Assembly (NCBI RefSeq): GCF_000155675.2
Contig: NC_020911.1
Location: forward strand, 2,780,501-2,844,500
Reading direction: 5' to 3'
DNA: 64,000 bases
Origin: Octadecabacter antarcticus 307
GTDB taxonomy: Bacteria > Pseudomonadota > Alphaproteobacteria > Rhodobacterales > Rhodobacteraceae
In this document: positions 1 through 7,692 of the stretch, piece by piece
Layout: the number at the start of each line of letters is the position of its first letter
Numbering within the stretch: position 1 is the first letter of the stretch
Program-made: the position numbers and the translations under genes
Notes under the pieces: generated by a model
The model's database searches: none
Told to the model about the DNA's origin: nothing
Seen by the model: only the letters and a program-made list of their open reading frames with translations

Positions 1-756
1 GTCTGGAAATCTCGTGGACGCAAAACCAACACAGAAAAAGTTGGAAAATGGTGGGAAGAGATCAAGGAATGGCGTAAAGTCGACTGCTTGGCGTTCAAGC
101 AAGAGGGCAAGATCATCAAGCCGCAATACGCGCTGTCCCGGCTTGAGGCGCTGACAAAACATCGCTCAGATCGCTATATCACCACCGAAGTTGGCCAGCA
201 CCAGATGTGGGCGGCGCAATACCTCGGCTTTGAACATCCCAACCAGTGGATGACCTCTGGCGGACTTGGCACCATGGGCTACGGCCATCCAGCGTCCATC
301 GGTGTGCAAATGGCGCATCCCGATGCCTTGGTCGTTAACGTGGCGGGCGAAGCATCATGGCTGATGAACATGCAAGAACTGGGAACGGCCGTGCAATACC
401 GCCTGCCCGTCAAACAGTTCATTATCAACAACGAACGTCTGGGTATGGTGCGCCAGTGGCAGGAATTGCTGCACGGCGAACGCTATTCATCCAGCTGGTC
501 TGAATCCCTGCCCGATTTCGTCAAATTGGCCGAAGCTTTCGGTGCCAAAGGCATCATCTGTTCCGACCCCGACGATCTGGACGACGCCATCATGGAAATG
601 CTGAACCACGACGGTCCGGTCGTTTTTGATTGTCTGGTCGCAAAACACGAAAACTGCTTCCCGATGATTCCATCCGGCAAAGCCCACAACGAAATGCTGC
701 TGGGCGAAGCCGATACGCAGGGCGTGATTGATGCCAAAGGAAGTGTGCTGGTGTAA
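1..756 (+). CDS. ilvB: Acetolactate synthase large subunit, C-terminal part
   Basis: The reading frame is open from base 1, so the gene begins upstream of the window and only the last 251 codons are present. The enzyme is thiamine-diphosphate dependent and joins two pyruvates, or pyruvate and 2-oxobutyrate, in the first common step of branched-chain amino acid synthesis. The visible part is the C-terminal ThDP-binding domain: residues [17 protein letters not shown], then a [12 protein letters not shown] segment and the downstream [12 protein letters not shown] that follow the usual ThDP/Mg site. The regulatory subunit gene ilvN follows 71 bp downstream on the same strand, so the two are very likely one operon. 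The product identification is secure; whether it is named ilvB, ilvI or ilvG is convention. Confidence 0.95.
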   Translation, partial: VWKSRGRKTNTEKVGKWWEEIKEWRKVDCLAFKQEGKIIKPQYALSRLEALTKHRSDRYITTEVGQHQMWAAQYLGFEHPNQWMTSGGLGTMGYGHPASIGVQMAHPDALVVNVAGEASWLMNMQELGTAVQYRLPVKQFIINNERLGMVRQWQELLHGERYSSSWSESLPDFVKLAEAFGAKGIICSDPDDLDDAIMEMLNHDGPVVFDCLVAKHENCFPMIPSGKAHNEMLLGEADTQGVIDAKGSVLV

Positions 757-800
757 AATCCTTTCAAAGGAATTTGCCCAAACTCTGTGAAAGAGTTTGC
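755..800. repeat. Paired-hairpin intergenic repeat, copy 1
   Basis: Two short inverted repeats follow each other directly after the ilvB stop: AATCC-TTTCAAA-GGAATT and AAACTCT-gtga-AGAGTTT, each ending in TTTGC. A sequence with the same plan occurs at 13628-13671 after the aldolase gene. It looks like a small dispersed intergenic element, possibly acting in mRNA processing between ilvB and ilvN. Confidence 0.5.
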
Positions 801-827
801 CACCAGCCCCATAGGAAAGAACACATA

Positions 828-1391
828 ATGTCCGCACTCCGCCTTAAAAAAGGTGCCTCGTCGCACTCCGCCTACAACCTTCGCCCGACGTTTTCGGATG
901 TCGAAGAACGCCACACGCTTGCGGTTATTGTTGAAAATGAACCCGGTGTCTTGGCCCGTGTCATTGGCCTGTTTGCAGGGCGTGGCTACAACATCGAAAG
1001 CCTGACCGTCGCAGAGATTGACCACACAGGTCACTTATCCCGCATCACCGTGGTCACCACTGGCACGCCGCAAACCATCAACCAGATCACCGCACAGCTT
1101 GGCCGCATCGTTTCGGTGCGCGAGGTCCATGATTTAACCGTCGAAGGCCGCAGCGTTGAACGCGAACTGGCGCTGTTCAAGGTCGCTGGCAAAGGTGATG
1201 ACCGGATGGAAATGCTGCGACTGGCCGATGTGTTTCGCGCCAACGTGGTCGACAGCACGCTGCAAAGTTTCACGTTTGAAATCACCGGAACGAGTGAAAA
1301 GATCGACGCGTTTGCCGACTTGATGCGCCCGATCGGGCTGGTTGAAATGGCCCGCACTGGCGTCGCGGCCCTGTCGCGCGGAAAAATGTAG
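828..1391 (+). CDS. ilvN: Acetolactate synthase small (regulatory) subunit
   Basis: This 187-residue protein is the regulatory subunit that binds valine and activates the large subunit encoded just upstream. It has the family's N-terminal ACT domain (residues about 27-100, containing HTLAVIVENEPGVLARV and GRGYNIESLTVA) and the C-terminal ALS_ss_C domain with RANVVDS and FEITGTSEKIDAF. I chose ATG 828 because AGGAAAG lies a few bases before it and the protein start MSALRLKKG matches the usual family length. An upstream in-frame start at 774 would add 18 residues with no homology. The 75 bp to the next stop hold a GC-rich hairpin (about 1448-1467) that could end transcription. Confidence 0.95.
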   Translation: MSALRLKKGASSHSAYNLRPTFSDVEERHTLAVIVENEPGVLARVIGLFAGRGYNIESLTVAEIDHTGHLSRITVVTTGTPQTINQITAQLGRIVSVREVHDLTVEGRSVERELALFKVAGKGDDRMEMLRLADVFRANVVDSTLQSFTFEITGTSEKIDAFADLMRPIGLVEMARTGVAALSRGKM

Positions 1392-1466
1392 CGGCGCGCG
1401 CCGCACAGGCTTTCGCATCCGGTTTTCAGGCTGAAAATATGAAAAAGGCGCCCGCACTCGGGGCGT

Positions 1467-2837
1467 CTAGTCTTTCCGTTTCTTGTGCAAGAAAGGCGCA
1501 AACACTGCGCCACCCTCACGGGCGTATAAAACGCTATTCAAGTCGGACATACTGCCCCACTCCGCGTCCAGACGTGCGATAATATCAACCGCAGCCCGCG
1601 CCCGTTGATGCCCGATAATGCCGTCCGCAAGCGCGTGAAATTTGTCGCGCATTACCGGCGCACTCAGCGGCGCTTCGGGATCGCCCAGCGCTTCGGCCCT
1701 TTCAGACGTCAAATGGGTGCCATCACACAGCACAAGCGTCACATGGGCAAAGCGATGTGCCGGAAACGCCGCATTGTAGCCCTCATCTTCGGCAAAGATC
1801 ATCCCTGCCGCCAGCCGCCGTACTTCGGCGTCCGCAAACGCGGCTGCCGACACTTCATGCGCGCCAACACGACCATGCACCATGCCAACAGCCGTTGGAT
1901 ACGCCGTCGAATACTGCGCCTCCTCGGTGGTCTTGGGGTGTCGCACGGCAAGCCGCACAGATTGATGGAATGTGGTGACTTCAATGCGCTCGACATCCGT
2001 GCTCACCAGCCCGTGTGCCAGCCGCAGATCCAGCACCGCCTGAAGCGGCGGCTGCGCCCAACGACACACAGGATACAGCTTGATGTAGTGTTCAAATACG
2101 TAGTGTCGTGTTCCCAGATCAGCCCAAATATCGGCTACATCCGCGCCATCCACCGTCACCGCTGGCGCGCCACTAAACCCGTCAGCGGCCAAATACGCGG
2201 CCGATACCCCTGCCATCGCACCCCAACCGGACCCGTCTTTCACCATCGTGGGGTGATCGATGCAGCGCATCATCTGGCTGCGTGGCCCATGATATTCAGC
2301 AATCCCCATCGCCTCGCGGGTTTGCGCGCGCGTCAGCCCCAAAGCCCGCGCACCGAGCGCGGCACAAGCCACAGCAATCCACGCCCCAGACGTATGATAA
2401 TCGCTGGCGGTGCGGTGCAACGCGATCCCTGCCCGCGTGCCAATTTCATATCCTGCAACCAATGCGGTTAACAATTCACGCGGATCATCACAGGCTTGCG
2501 CCTCCATCAATGCCAGCGCGGACGGAAATACCCCACACCCCACATGCCCCTTGGTCAGCTTTTGCCCGTCATGACCGTCCAACGCATCAATTGTCATACC
2601 ACCTGCCAACGCCGCCCCCGCCGCACTGACATGTCGCCCATCCAGCAACATGCGCGCGTGACCGCCGCCAAAATGACCCGCCGCATGGTCGCGAATGATT
2701 CGTGACAGGTCTGTCTGCGCCCCGCCCAGTGCAACGCCGTACAGATCCAATACCAACCGTTTCGCCATGACAATTGCCTCAGGCGACACATCGCTGAACT
2801 TCAAATCATGGACGTAGTCATAAACCGATGGTGCCAT
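1467..2837 (-). CDS. MmgE/PrpD family protein
   Basis: The 456-residue product belongs to the MmgE/PrpD family, whose characterised members are 2-methylcitrate dehydratase, cis-aconitate decarboxylase and iminodisuccinate epimerase. The N-terminal all-helical domain contains DLYGVALGGAQTDL, and the region ALDGHDGQKLTKGHVGCGVFPSALA matches the family's active-site segment with its conserved Asp and His residues. The substrate cannot be told from sequence. There is no prpB or prpC neighbour, so a methylcitrate role is not supported by context. ATG 2837 is preceded by GAGGAC. A longer frame reaching 2981 runs through a terminator-like hairpin and is unlikely to be translated. The leader region is listed separately. 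Confidence 0.85.
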   Translation of the reverse strand: MAPSVYDYVHDLKFSDVSPEAIVMAKRLVLDLYGVALGGAQTDLSRIIRDHAAGHFGGGHARMLLDGRHVSAAGAALAGGMTIDALDGHDGQKLTKGHVGCGVFPSALALMEAQACDDPRELLTALVAGYEIGTRAGIALHRTASDYHTSGAWIAVACAALGARALGLTRAQTREAMGIAEYHGPRSQMMRCIDHPTMVKDGSGWGAMAGVSAAYLAADGFSGAPAVTVDGADVADIWADLGTRHYVFEHYIKLYPVCRWAQPPLQAVLDLRLAHGLVSTDVERIEVTTFHQSVRLAVRHPKTTEEAQYSTAYPTAVGMVHGRVGAHEVSAAAFADAEVRRLAAGMIFAEDEGYNAAFPAHRFAHVTLVLCDGTHLTSERAEALGDPEAPLSAPVMRDKFHALADGIIGHQRARAAVDIIARLDAEWGSMSDLNSVLYAREGGAVFAPFLHKKRKD

Positions 2838-2878
2838 TTCAATGTCCTCTTGCACACCAGACTGCACCAAAACGGCCA

Positions 2879-2940
2879 CAAAAAAAGCCCTCCAGTCATA
2901 ATAACCAGAGGGCCTGTCCCCACACACTTGGGGGGTGCAT
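2879..2940 (-). promoter_or_regulatory. Possible leader peptide plus terminator (attenuator) upstream of the MmgE/PrpD gene
   Basis: Reading the minus strand, a 14-codon frame starts at ATG 2940 and ends with TGA at 2896, encoding MHPPSVWGQALWLL. Its end runs into a hairpin with stem GCCCTC/GAGGGC (about 2888-2913), followed by a run of T residues (2879-2886). That is the layout of a Rho-independent terminator, located about 40 bp before the start of the MmgE/PrpD gene. A short frame overlapping a terminator inside a leader suggests transcription attenuation. No alternative antiterminator was worked out, and the peptide has only two Trp codons, so the signal is unknown. It could instead be the terminator of an upstream transcript. 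Confidence 0.4.
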
Positions 2941-3019
2941 GGGGGTATGCGCGATAAAAGGTCGGCGGAGCGATCTACCACACTAGACGCGCAATTCCTG
3001 TTTATTCAGTACCACCAGC

Positions 3020-3277
3020 TTATTCGGGAATTGGCATCAGTCCGACACCTTGCGCGGCCGCAACCTCGGCCATATCAAGCAGGCCATCGCCCGTCGTATC
3101 CATCGCCAAAAAATCGACGCTGGTAATGTCGGGGTACATCGATCCGACTTCGGGGTAGCTGTAAAATCCATCACCGTTCACATCGATCATCGGATCGGCA
3201 TCTTGCGCCATTGCGGGGCCTGCAATCAGGGGGATCAAGGCGAAAACCGCAGTGCTCAGCTTGGTCATCTTCAACAT
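3020..3277 (-). CDS. Small secreted EF-hand protein
   Basis: The 85-residue product starts with a clear signal peptide (MLKMTKLSTAVFALIPLIAGPAMA, cleaved after AMA-Q). Two EF-hand-like calcium loops follow: DVNGDGFYSYPEV near residue 35 and DTTGDGLLDMAEV near residue 60. It is therefore probably a small periplasmic calcium-binding protein. ATG 3277 has a strong ribosome binding site (AAAGGAGAG) about 8 bases upstream. The in-frame extension to 3391 has no such site and would bury the signal peptide. Neighbouring genes give no clue to a partner. Confidence 0.75.
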   Translation of the reverse strand: MLKMTKLSTAVFALIPLIAGPAMAQDADPMIDVNGDGFYSYPEVGSMYPDITSVDFLAMDTTGDGLLDMAEVAAAQGVGLMPIPE

Positions 3278-3650
3278 AACAATCTCTCCTTTGGACATGA
3301 AAGAACGCGTTTTTTTTGCGTCCCGTAACACGTGCGAGCCCACGCCAATGTCCGGTGACTTACAACACGCAGAACACGTTGTTTTGCGCAAGGGGGCGCG
3401 CGTTTACGCCCCCTGTTTCGGCGGACCAACGCCACCCGAAGCCGCCACGCAAATTCCAGCTTATACCAGCGTGAATTTTTGGCGATGCCCCCCCAAAAAA
3501 AAACTCGCCCAAACCCGTCCTTGGCTCCCTTAGCCAGCAAAGCCCCCCCTATGGCGATGTCGTGGTGAGAAAAGACAGTGTCGCGCACTTGCCAGATCAG
3601 GCGCGCTGATTGTGTTAAATTTTGCCCAGCGCCGCGCAAAGGACATCACC
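3278..3650. other. Divergent intergenic region with homopolymer tracts
   Basis: These 373 bp separate the EF-hand gene from the Rieske gene on the opposite strand and must hold both promoters. At 3488-3503 there is a run of seven C followed by nine A, enclosed by a short GGCGA/TCGCC inverted repeat. I see no convincing protein or RNA gene here. Confidence 0.4.
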
Positions 3651-4820
3651 ATGGCCCAAAATCAAACCGCGATCGATCTCTCATCGGTTCGCCGCCCAGT
3701 ATCCACAGCAAACGGGCTGCCTAACGCACATTACACCGATCCAGATGTGTTCAAATCCGAAAGCCGCGCGGTGCTCCACGCATCATGGGCCGGTCTTGCC
3801 GTCGGGGCAGACGTCCCGGAAAACGGCGACGCAAAACCGCTAGAATTCCTCGGCATCCCGCTGTTGCTGCTGCGCGATAAAGACGGCGACGTGCGGGTGT
3901 TCCAAAACATCTGCCGGCACCGTGGCATGATCCTTGTGGATACGCCCCGCAGGATCGAAGGCGCCATCCGCTGCCCCTATCATTCGTGGTGCTATTCGAC
4001 CAAAGGCACGCTTGTCTCAACCCCCCATGTCGGCGGCCCCGGTCACAACACCCATGATGCGATTGTTAAAGAAGACCTCGGTCTGATCGAAGTGCGCAGC
4101 CATATCTGGCGCGACTTGGTCTTCATCAATCTGGATGGCACCGCTGATGGGTTCGAGGTTGTCAACGCTGACCTTATTGCGCGATGGCATGAACACACGG
4201 CCCCAATCTATCATGGCGGCGCGGACAGCACATTTGCGCTCGATGTGGCGTGCAATTGGAAGCTGGCGGTGGAAAACTACGCCGAAAGCTATCATCTGCC
4301 GTGGATTCACCCCGGCCTGAACAGTTATTCACGGCTTGAAGATCACTATCACATCGAACAGCCAATTTCTTCATCGGGAACCGGCGCGTTCAGCGGCCAA
4401 GGCACACTGGTCTATCGCCAACTCACCGGGGACGACGGTGCAATCTTCCCAGATTTTGCCGGCCTGTCTGACAAATGGGATGAAGGCGCTGAATACATCT
4501 GCCTGTACCCCAACGTCTTGCTCGCCGCCCAGCGCGAACATGCCTACGCGATCCTGCTTGAACCCACCGCGACCAACCACACCATCGAACACGTTCACAT
4601 CTATTACGCATCGCCAGACACAGACGCGGCCCTGCGCGCCACCAACACGGCCCAGTGGAAAGACATCTTCAAAGAAGACATTGGCGTCGTTGAAGGCATG
4701 CAAAAGGGGCGCGCCGCCATCGGGTTTGACGGTGGCCGCTTCTCCCCCGTGATGGACAGCCCGACGCATTGCTTTCATGATTGGGTTGCTGCAAAAATGG
4801 GCGCCATTGCGGGCACATGA
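3651..4820 (+). CDS. Aromatic-ring-hydroxylating dioxygenase alpha subunit-like Rieske oxygenase
   Basis: The 389-residue protein has the two domains of Rieske non-haem iron oxygenases. The N-terminal [2Fe-2S] Rieske site is CRHRG at about residue 90 paired with CPYHSW about 20 residues later. The C-terminal catalytic domain carries the mononuclear iron motif within NYAESYHLPWIHPGLN (His-x4-His). Such enzymes take electrons from a reductase and hydroxylate or demethylate small molecules; homologues act on aromatics, glycine betaine, stachydrine or carnitine. No reductase or ferredoxin gene is adjacent, so the substrate is unknown. ATG 3651 is preceded by AAAGGA. The stop overlaps the next small gene (ATGA), implying translational coupling. 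Confidence 0.85.
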   Translation: MAQNQTAIDLSSVRRPVSTANGLPNAHYTDPDVFKSESRAVLHASWAGLAVGADVPENGDAKPLEFLGIPLLLLRDKDGDVRVFQNICRHRGMILVDTPRRIEGAIRCPYHSWCYSTKGTLVSTPHVGGPGHNTHDAIVKEDLGLIEVRSHIWRDLVFINLDGTADGFEVVNADLIARWHEHTAPIYHGGADSTFALDVACNWKLAVENYAESYHLPWIHPGLNSYSRLEDHYHIEQPISSSGTGAFSGQGTLVYRQLTGDDGAIFPDFAGLSDKWDEGAEYICLYPNVLLAAQREHAYAILLEPTATNHTIEHVHIYYASPDTDAALRATNTAQWKDIFKEDIGVVEGMQKGRAAIGFDGGRFSPVMDSPTHCFHDWVAAKMGAIAGT

Positions 4821-5026
4821 ATGACCTCAACACCCAACTTATCAACGCACACGCCTGTGGTGACAGCTCGGCCTTGGTGACGCTCTATGAATCTGCGGCA
4901 GATCAGGCCGCCACAGTGGACGCCGCGTGCTTCTTCCTCACCCATGCCTATATCTTCGCGCTGGACTTTGGGCACGCCGATATCACCCGCCTTCACGCAC
5001 GGCTTTCTGAACACGGCCGCGTCTAG
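4817..5026 (+). CDS. Small protein translationally coupled to the Rieske oxygenase
   Basis: This 69-residue frame begins inside the stop codon of the oxygenase gene (ATGA overlap at 4817-4820), which is the strongest evidence that it is real. The sequence is predicted helical, with alternating small and acidic residues (NAHACGDSSALVTLYESAADQAA, residues 8-30) resembling a tetratricopeptide-like helix pair. I do not recognise a family. It may assist folding or electron transfer of the oxygenase, which is inference from coupling only. Confidence 0.6.
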   Translation: MNDLNTQLINAHACGDSSALVTLYESAADQAATVDAACFFLTHAYIFALDFGHADITRLHARLSEHGRV

Positions 5027-5032
5027 CCGTAA

Positions 5033-5090
5033 AATCCCAAGGGGGCGCTGCCCCCGCTTCGCACCCCCGGGATATTTGTGAGACAAAGAC
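5033..5090. repeat. Dispersed GC-rich intergenic repeat, copy 1
   Basis: The core is GGGGGCGCTGCCCCC followed by CACCCCCGGGATATTTGTG and AGACAAAGAC. The same elements appear in reverse order on the other strand at 18524-18612 after the pyruvate dehydrogenase operon. It forms a strong hairpin and lies just after a stop codon, so it may act as a terminator as well as a repeat. Confidence 0.6.
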
Positions 5091-5161
5091 CCATCACCTT
5101 TCCCTTCTGCGCAGCACCTGATAAATGTCTGACAAATAATGTTTAATCGACAGGACACGCC

Positions 5162-6106
5162 ATGACCCCGCGCAACATCATCATCGACACGGACCCCGGC
5201 CAAGATGACGCCGTGGCGATCTTGCTGGCTTTGGCCTCTCCTGAAGACGTCAACGTCCTTGGCGTCACCACCGTCGCGGGCAACGTGCCGCTTGACTTGA
5301 CCCAAAAGAATGCCCGCATCATCTGTGAATTGGCGGGCTTTCCCGACACGCTGGTCTTTGCGGGCTGTGACAGGCCGCTGAACCGCCCGCTGGTCACCGC
5401 CGAACACGTGCATGGCAAAACCGGATTGGACGGCCCGCAACTGGCCACGCCAACCATGCCCCTGCAAGACCAACACGCGGTGGATTGGATTATCGACACG
5501 CTGCGCGCAGCACCCGAAAAATCAATCACGCTGTGCCCGCTCGGCCCACTGACCAATATCGCAACCGCCCTGCAACGCGCCCCTGACATCAAACTGGCCA
5601 TTGCTGAAATCGTTCTCATGGGCGGTGGTTTTTTTGCGGGCGGCAACATTACCCCGACAGCTGAATTCAACATCTATGTTGATCCACACGCCGCCGACAT
5701 CGTGTTTAAGTCCGGCCTGCCGCTGACCGTGATGCCGCTGGATGTGACCCACAAAGCCCTGACCACCAAAGCCCGCGTCGACACCTTTCGCGCCATGGGC
5801 ACCGAAGTCGGCCGCATGACCGCCGAATGGACCGACTTTTTCGAACGCTTCGATAAGGGAAAATACGGCTCGGATGGCGCACCGCTGCACGACCCCACCG
5901 TCATCGCCTACCTGATCGCCCCAAGCCTGTTCACCGGCCGCCACATCAACGTGGAAATCGAAACCCAAAGTGAGCTGACCATGGGCATGACCGTTGCCGA
6001 CTGGTGGGGCGTTACAGACCGCGCACCCAACTGCACATTCATGGGTGACATCGACGCTGACGGCTTCTTTGCATTGCTGGCAGAACGTTTGGCGCGTCTG
6101 GGGTAA
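5162..6106 (+). CDS. Nucleoside hydrolase (inosine-uridine preferring type)
   Basis: The 314-residue product matches the IunH/RihA-type nucleoside hydrolases, which split ribonucleosides into base and ribose for salvage. The N-terminal calcium-binding signature is DTDPGQDDAVAILLAL (residues 8-23). Further family blocks are ITLCPLGPLTNIA, EIVLMGGGFFAGGNITPTAEFN with the Asn and Asp/Glu ligands, and HDPTVIAYLI with the conserved catalytic-pocket His. Length is normal. It appears monocistronic. Base preference cannot be predicted. Confidence 0.92.
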   Translation: MTPRNIIIDTDPGQDDAVAILLALASPEDVNVLGVTTVAGNVPLDLTQKNARIICELAGFPDTLVFAGCDRPLNRPLVTAEHVHGKTGLDGPQLATPTMPLQDQHAVDWIIDTLRAAPEKSITLCPLGPLTNIATALQRAPDIKLAIAEIVLMGGGFFAGGNITPTAEFNIYVDPHAADIVFKSGLPLTVMPLDVTHKALTTKARVDTFRAMGTEVGRMTAEWTDFFERFDKGKYGSDGAPLHDPTVIAYLIAPSLFTGRHINVEIETQSELTMGMTVADWWGVTDRAPNCTFMGDIDADGFFALLAERLARLG

Positions 6107-6192
6107 AACAACGATATTGATGCCCGTCTTACTTGTCAGGTGATTTTCAAGTGCTACAGTTTGCTACAGCATAGAATAGAGGGATCAAAATC

Positions 6193-6735
6193 ATGCCAGA
6201 TAGAGTCAGCCGCCCCGGCAATCGCCTCATGGACCGGCCTGAGTATAAATCAAAACAGCGGCCACTGACCTGTTCACCCGACACCAGCATCTTTGACGCT
6301 GTCACCTCGATGTCCGAAAAGAATTTCGGGGCTGTCATCGTCGTTGACCCTGACAAAAAGGTTCTTGGCGTCGTCACCGAACGCGATGTGATGAACAAGC
6401 TGGTCGCCCTAGAACTGGATGCCCGTAAGACCGCCGTGTCTGACATAATGACAAAAGACCCGCGCGTGGCAAGTGAATCCGACGATATGCTGGACTGGCT
6501 CAGGATAATGTCCAATGAACGGTTCCGACGTCTTCCTGTTGTAGATGATAACGGACAAATCAAAGCTGTCTTCACTCAGGGTGATTTCGTGTCCTACACG
6601 TGGCCGGATTTGATGTACCAAATGAAATCAATCGCGACGGCAACCGTCACCAAGAATTGGCCCTTCTTCCTGATTGGTGGTGGCCTCGCGTTGTATTCAT
6701 TGCTCATGGTTCTGGTTATAAGCTTTATAAATTAA
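6193..6735 (+). CDS. CBS-domain pair protein with C-terminal membrane segment
   Basis: The 180-residue protein carries two CBS domains: residues about 22-78 (LTCSPDTSIFDAVTSM, GVVTERDVMNKL) and 84-140 (MTKDPRVASESDDML, RLPVVDDNGQIKAVF). Tandem CBS pairs usually bind adenosyl nucleotides and sense energy state. Residues about 152-178 form one hydrophobic segment (WPFFLIGGGLALYSLLMVLV), so the sensor module is probably anchored at the cytoplasmic face of the inner membrane. No channel or enzyme domain is fused to it and no partner gene is adjacent. Confidence 0.75.
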   Translation: MPDRVSRPGNRLMDRPEYKSKQRPLTCSPDTSIFDAVTSMSEKNFGAVIVVDPDKKVLGVVTERDVMNKLVALELDARKTAVSDIMTKDPRVASESDDMLDWLRIMSNERFRRLPVVDDNGQIKAVFTQGDFVSYTWPDLMYQMKSIATATVTKNWPFFLIGGGLALYSLLMVLVISFIN

Positions 6736-7159
6736 GCCATCGGGCGATATCGTCCTAGCGCGCATTGCGACCATTTGCTTGTCTAACAGCATCCTGCAAA
6801 CCGGTCGTAATGCTGCCAGCCAATGCGGCGATGCCTTTGGCGCGTCAGACGCTAAAAAGCGGCTTCACCATCCCCAAGACTGACGTTAATTTCGACAAAC
6901 TGCAGTCGTGATCGGGTGGCCCACACTTATCAAAGCCGCGCGGACTGGTGGGCGCGTCCATCGAAACCGCAGCTATATTACCCAATTGCACCAATGCGGC
7001 TTTGAAACGACCCAGTCCATGGCATCAACCAACCTGCCAAGCGAAGCCTGATCCGGATGAGTGACAAACACCCAACCAGAAAGGCAGACTTTCAACCCGT
7101 CTGTCCTTTCTACATAGCAAAGAGTATGGACTGATTTCACCATCCCAAAGGCTGCCGCT
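6736..7159. other. Gene-poor stretch, possible remnant
   Basis: About 420 bp with no frame that looks real on either strand. Base composition is close to that of its neighbours, which would suit a decayed gene rather than a regulatory region. I could not recognise a parent family. The promoter of the downstream GNAT gene presumably lies at its right end. Confidence 0.35.
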
Positions 7160-7609
7160 ATGACCACCGCCATTCACCTTGCCAAACCCGAAGACCAACC
7201 GCGCCTGTTGACGCTAATCGCAGCCTTCCACGCTGAATACGGCATTGAGCGGAGCGACGATCAACGTAGCGCCGCGCTGATGCCACTTCTGCAAGGCTCG
7301 CCACTTGGGGCGGCATGGGTGTTCGGCCCCTCCAAAGCCCCAACAGGCTACACGATCATCACATTTGGCTGGTCGATGGAAATGGGCGGCCTGGATGCCT
7401 TTGTCGATGAACTGTTCATCCGCCCCAGCGTGCGCAAACGCGGCATCGCATCCGAAGTGTTGATGGCGATCTCGTCCAGCCTCGCGGATGTTGGCGTCAA
7501 GGCGTTGCACGTTCAGACGGACCGCAGCGATGATGCCACACAGCGGCTTTATACGCGGGCCCATTTCAAGTTGCGTGATCGCTATTCCCTGATGACGCGG
7601 ATGCTCTAA
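7160..7609 (+). CDS. GNAT family N-acetyltransferase
   Basis: The 149-residue product has the GNAT fold: an N-terminal helix pair (PEDQPRLLTLIAAFHAEYGI), the central strands with GLDAFVDELFIRP, and the acetyl-CoA pyrophosphate loop RKRGIASEVL (Q/RxxGxG/A type). The C-terminal part (ATQRLYTRAHFKLRDRY) matches the usual end of the domain. The acceptor substrate is unknown. It lies upstream of selO on the same strand, but 83 bp and a set of repeats separate them. Confidence 0.8.
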   Translation: MTTAIHLAKPEDQPRLLTLIAAFHAEYGIERSDDQRSAALMPLLQGSPLGAAWVFGPSKAPTGYTIITFGWSMEMGGLDAFVDELFIRPSVRKRGIASEVLMAISSSLADVGVKALHVQTDRSDDATQRLYTRAHFKLRDRYSLMTRML

Positions 7610-7631
7610 CTAAAAATATATGCAGATCGCC

Positions 7632-7660
7632 TGTGTACAGGATGTGTACGCGTTGTGTAC
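7632..7660 (+). promoter_or_regulatory. Three TGTGTAC direct repeats at 11-bp period upstream of selO
   Basis: TGTGTAC occurs at 7632, 7643 and 7654, each separated by four variable bases, exactly one helical turn apart. The block ends 32 bp before the selO start. Such helically phased repeats are typical of binding sites for a transcription regulator. The regulator is not identifiable from the window. Confidence 0.4.
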
Positions 7661-7692
7661 GCTGTATGCCAAACCACCAAAGGCCCTCAAAA

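Noticed and set aside
1605..2471. 288-codon open frame on the plus strand opposite the MmgE/PrpD gene
   Set aside because: It is an antisense shadow with Arg/His/Pro-rich low-information sequence and no ribosome binding site.
2838..2981. Longer N-terminus of the MmgE/PrpD protein
   Set aside because: The added residues have no family similarity and the frame crosses a terminator-like hairpin; the internal ATG 2837 has a suitable binding site.
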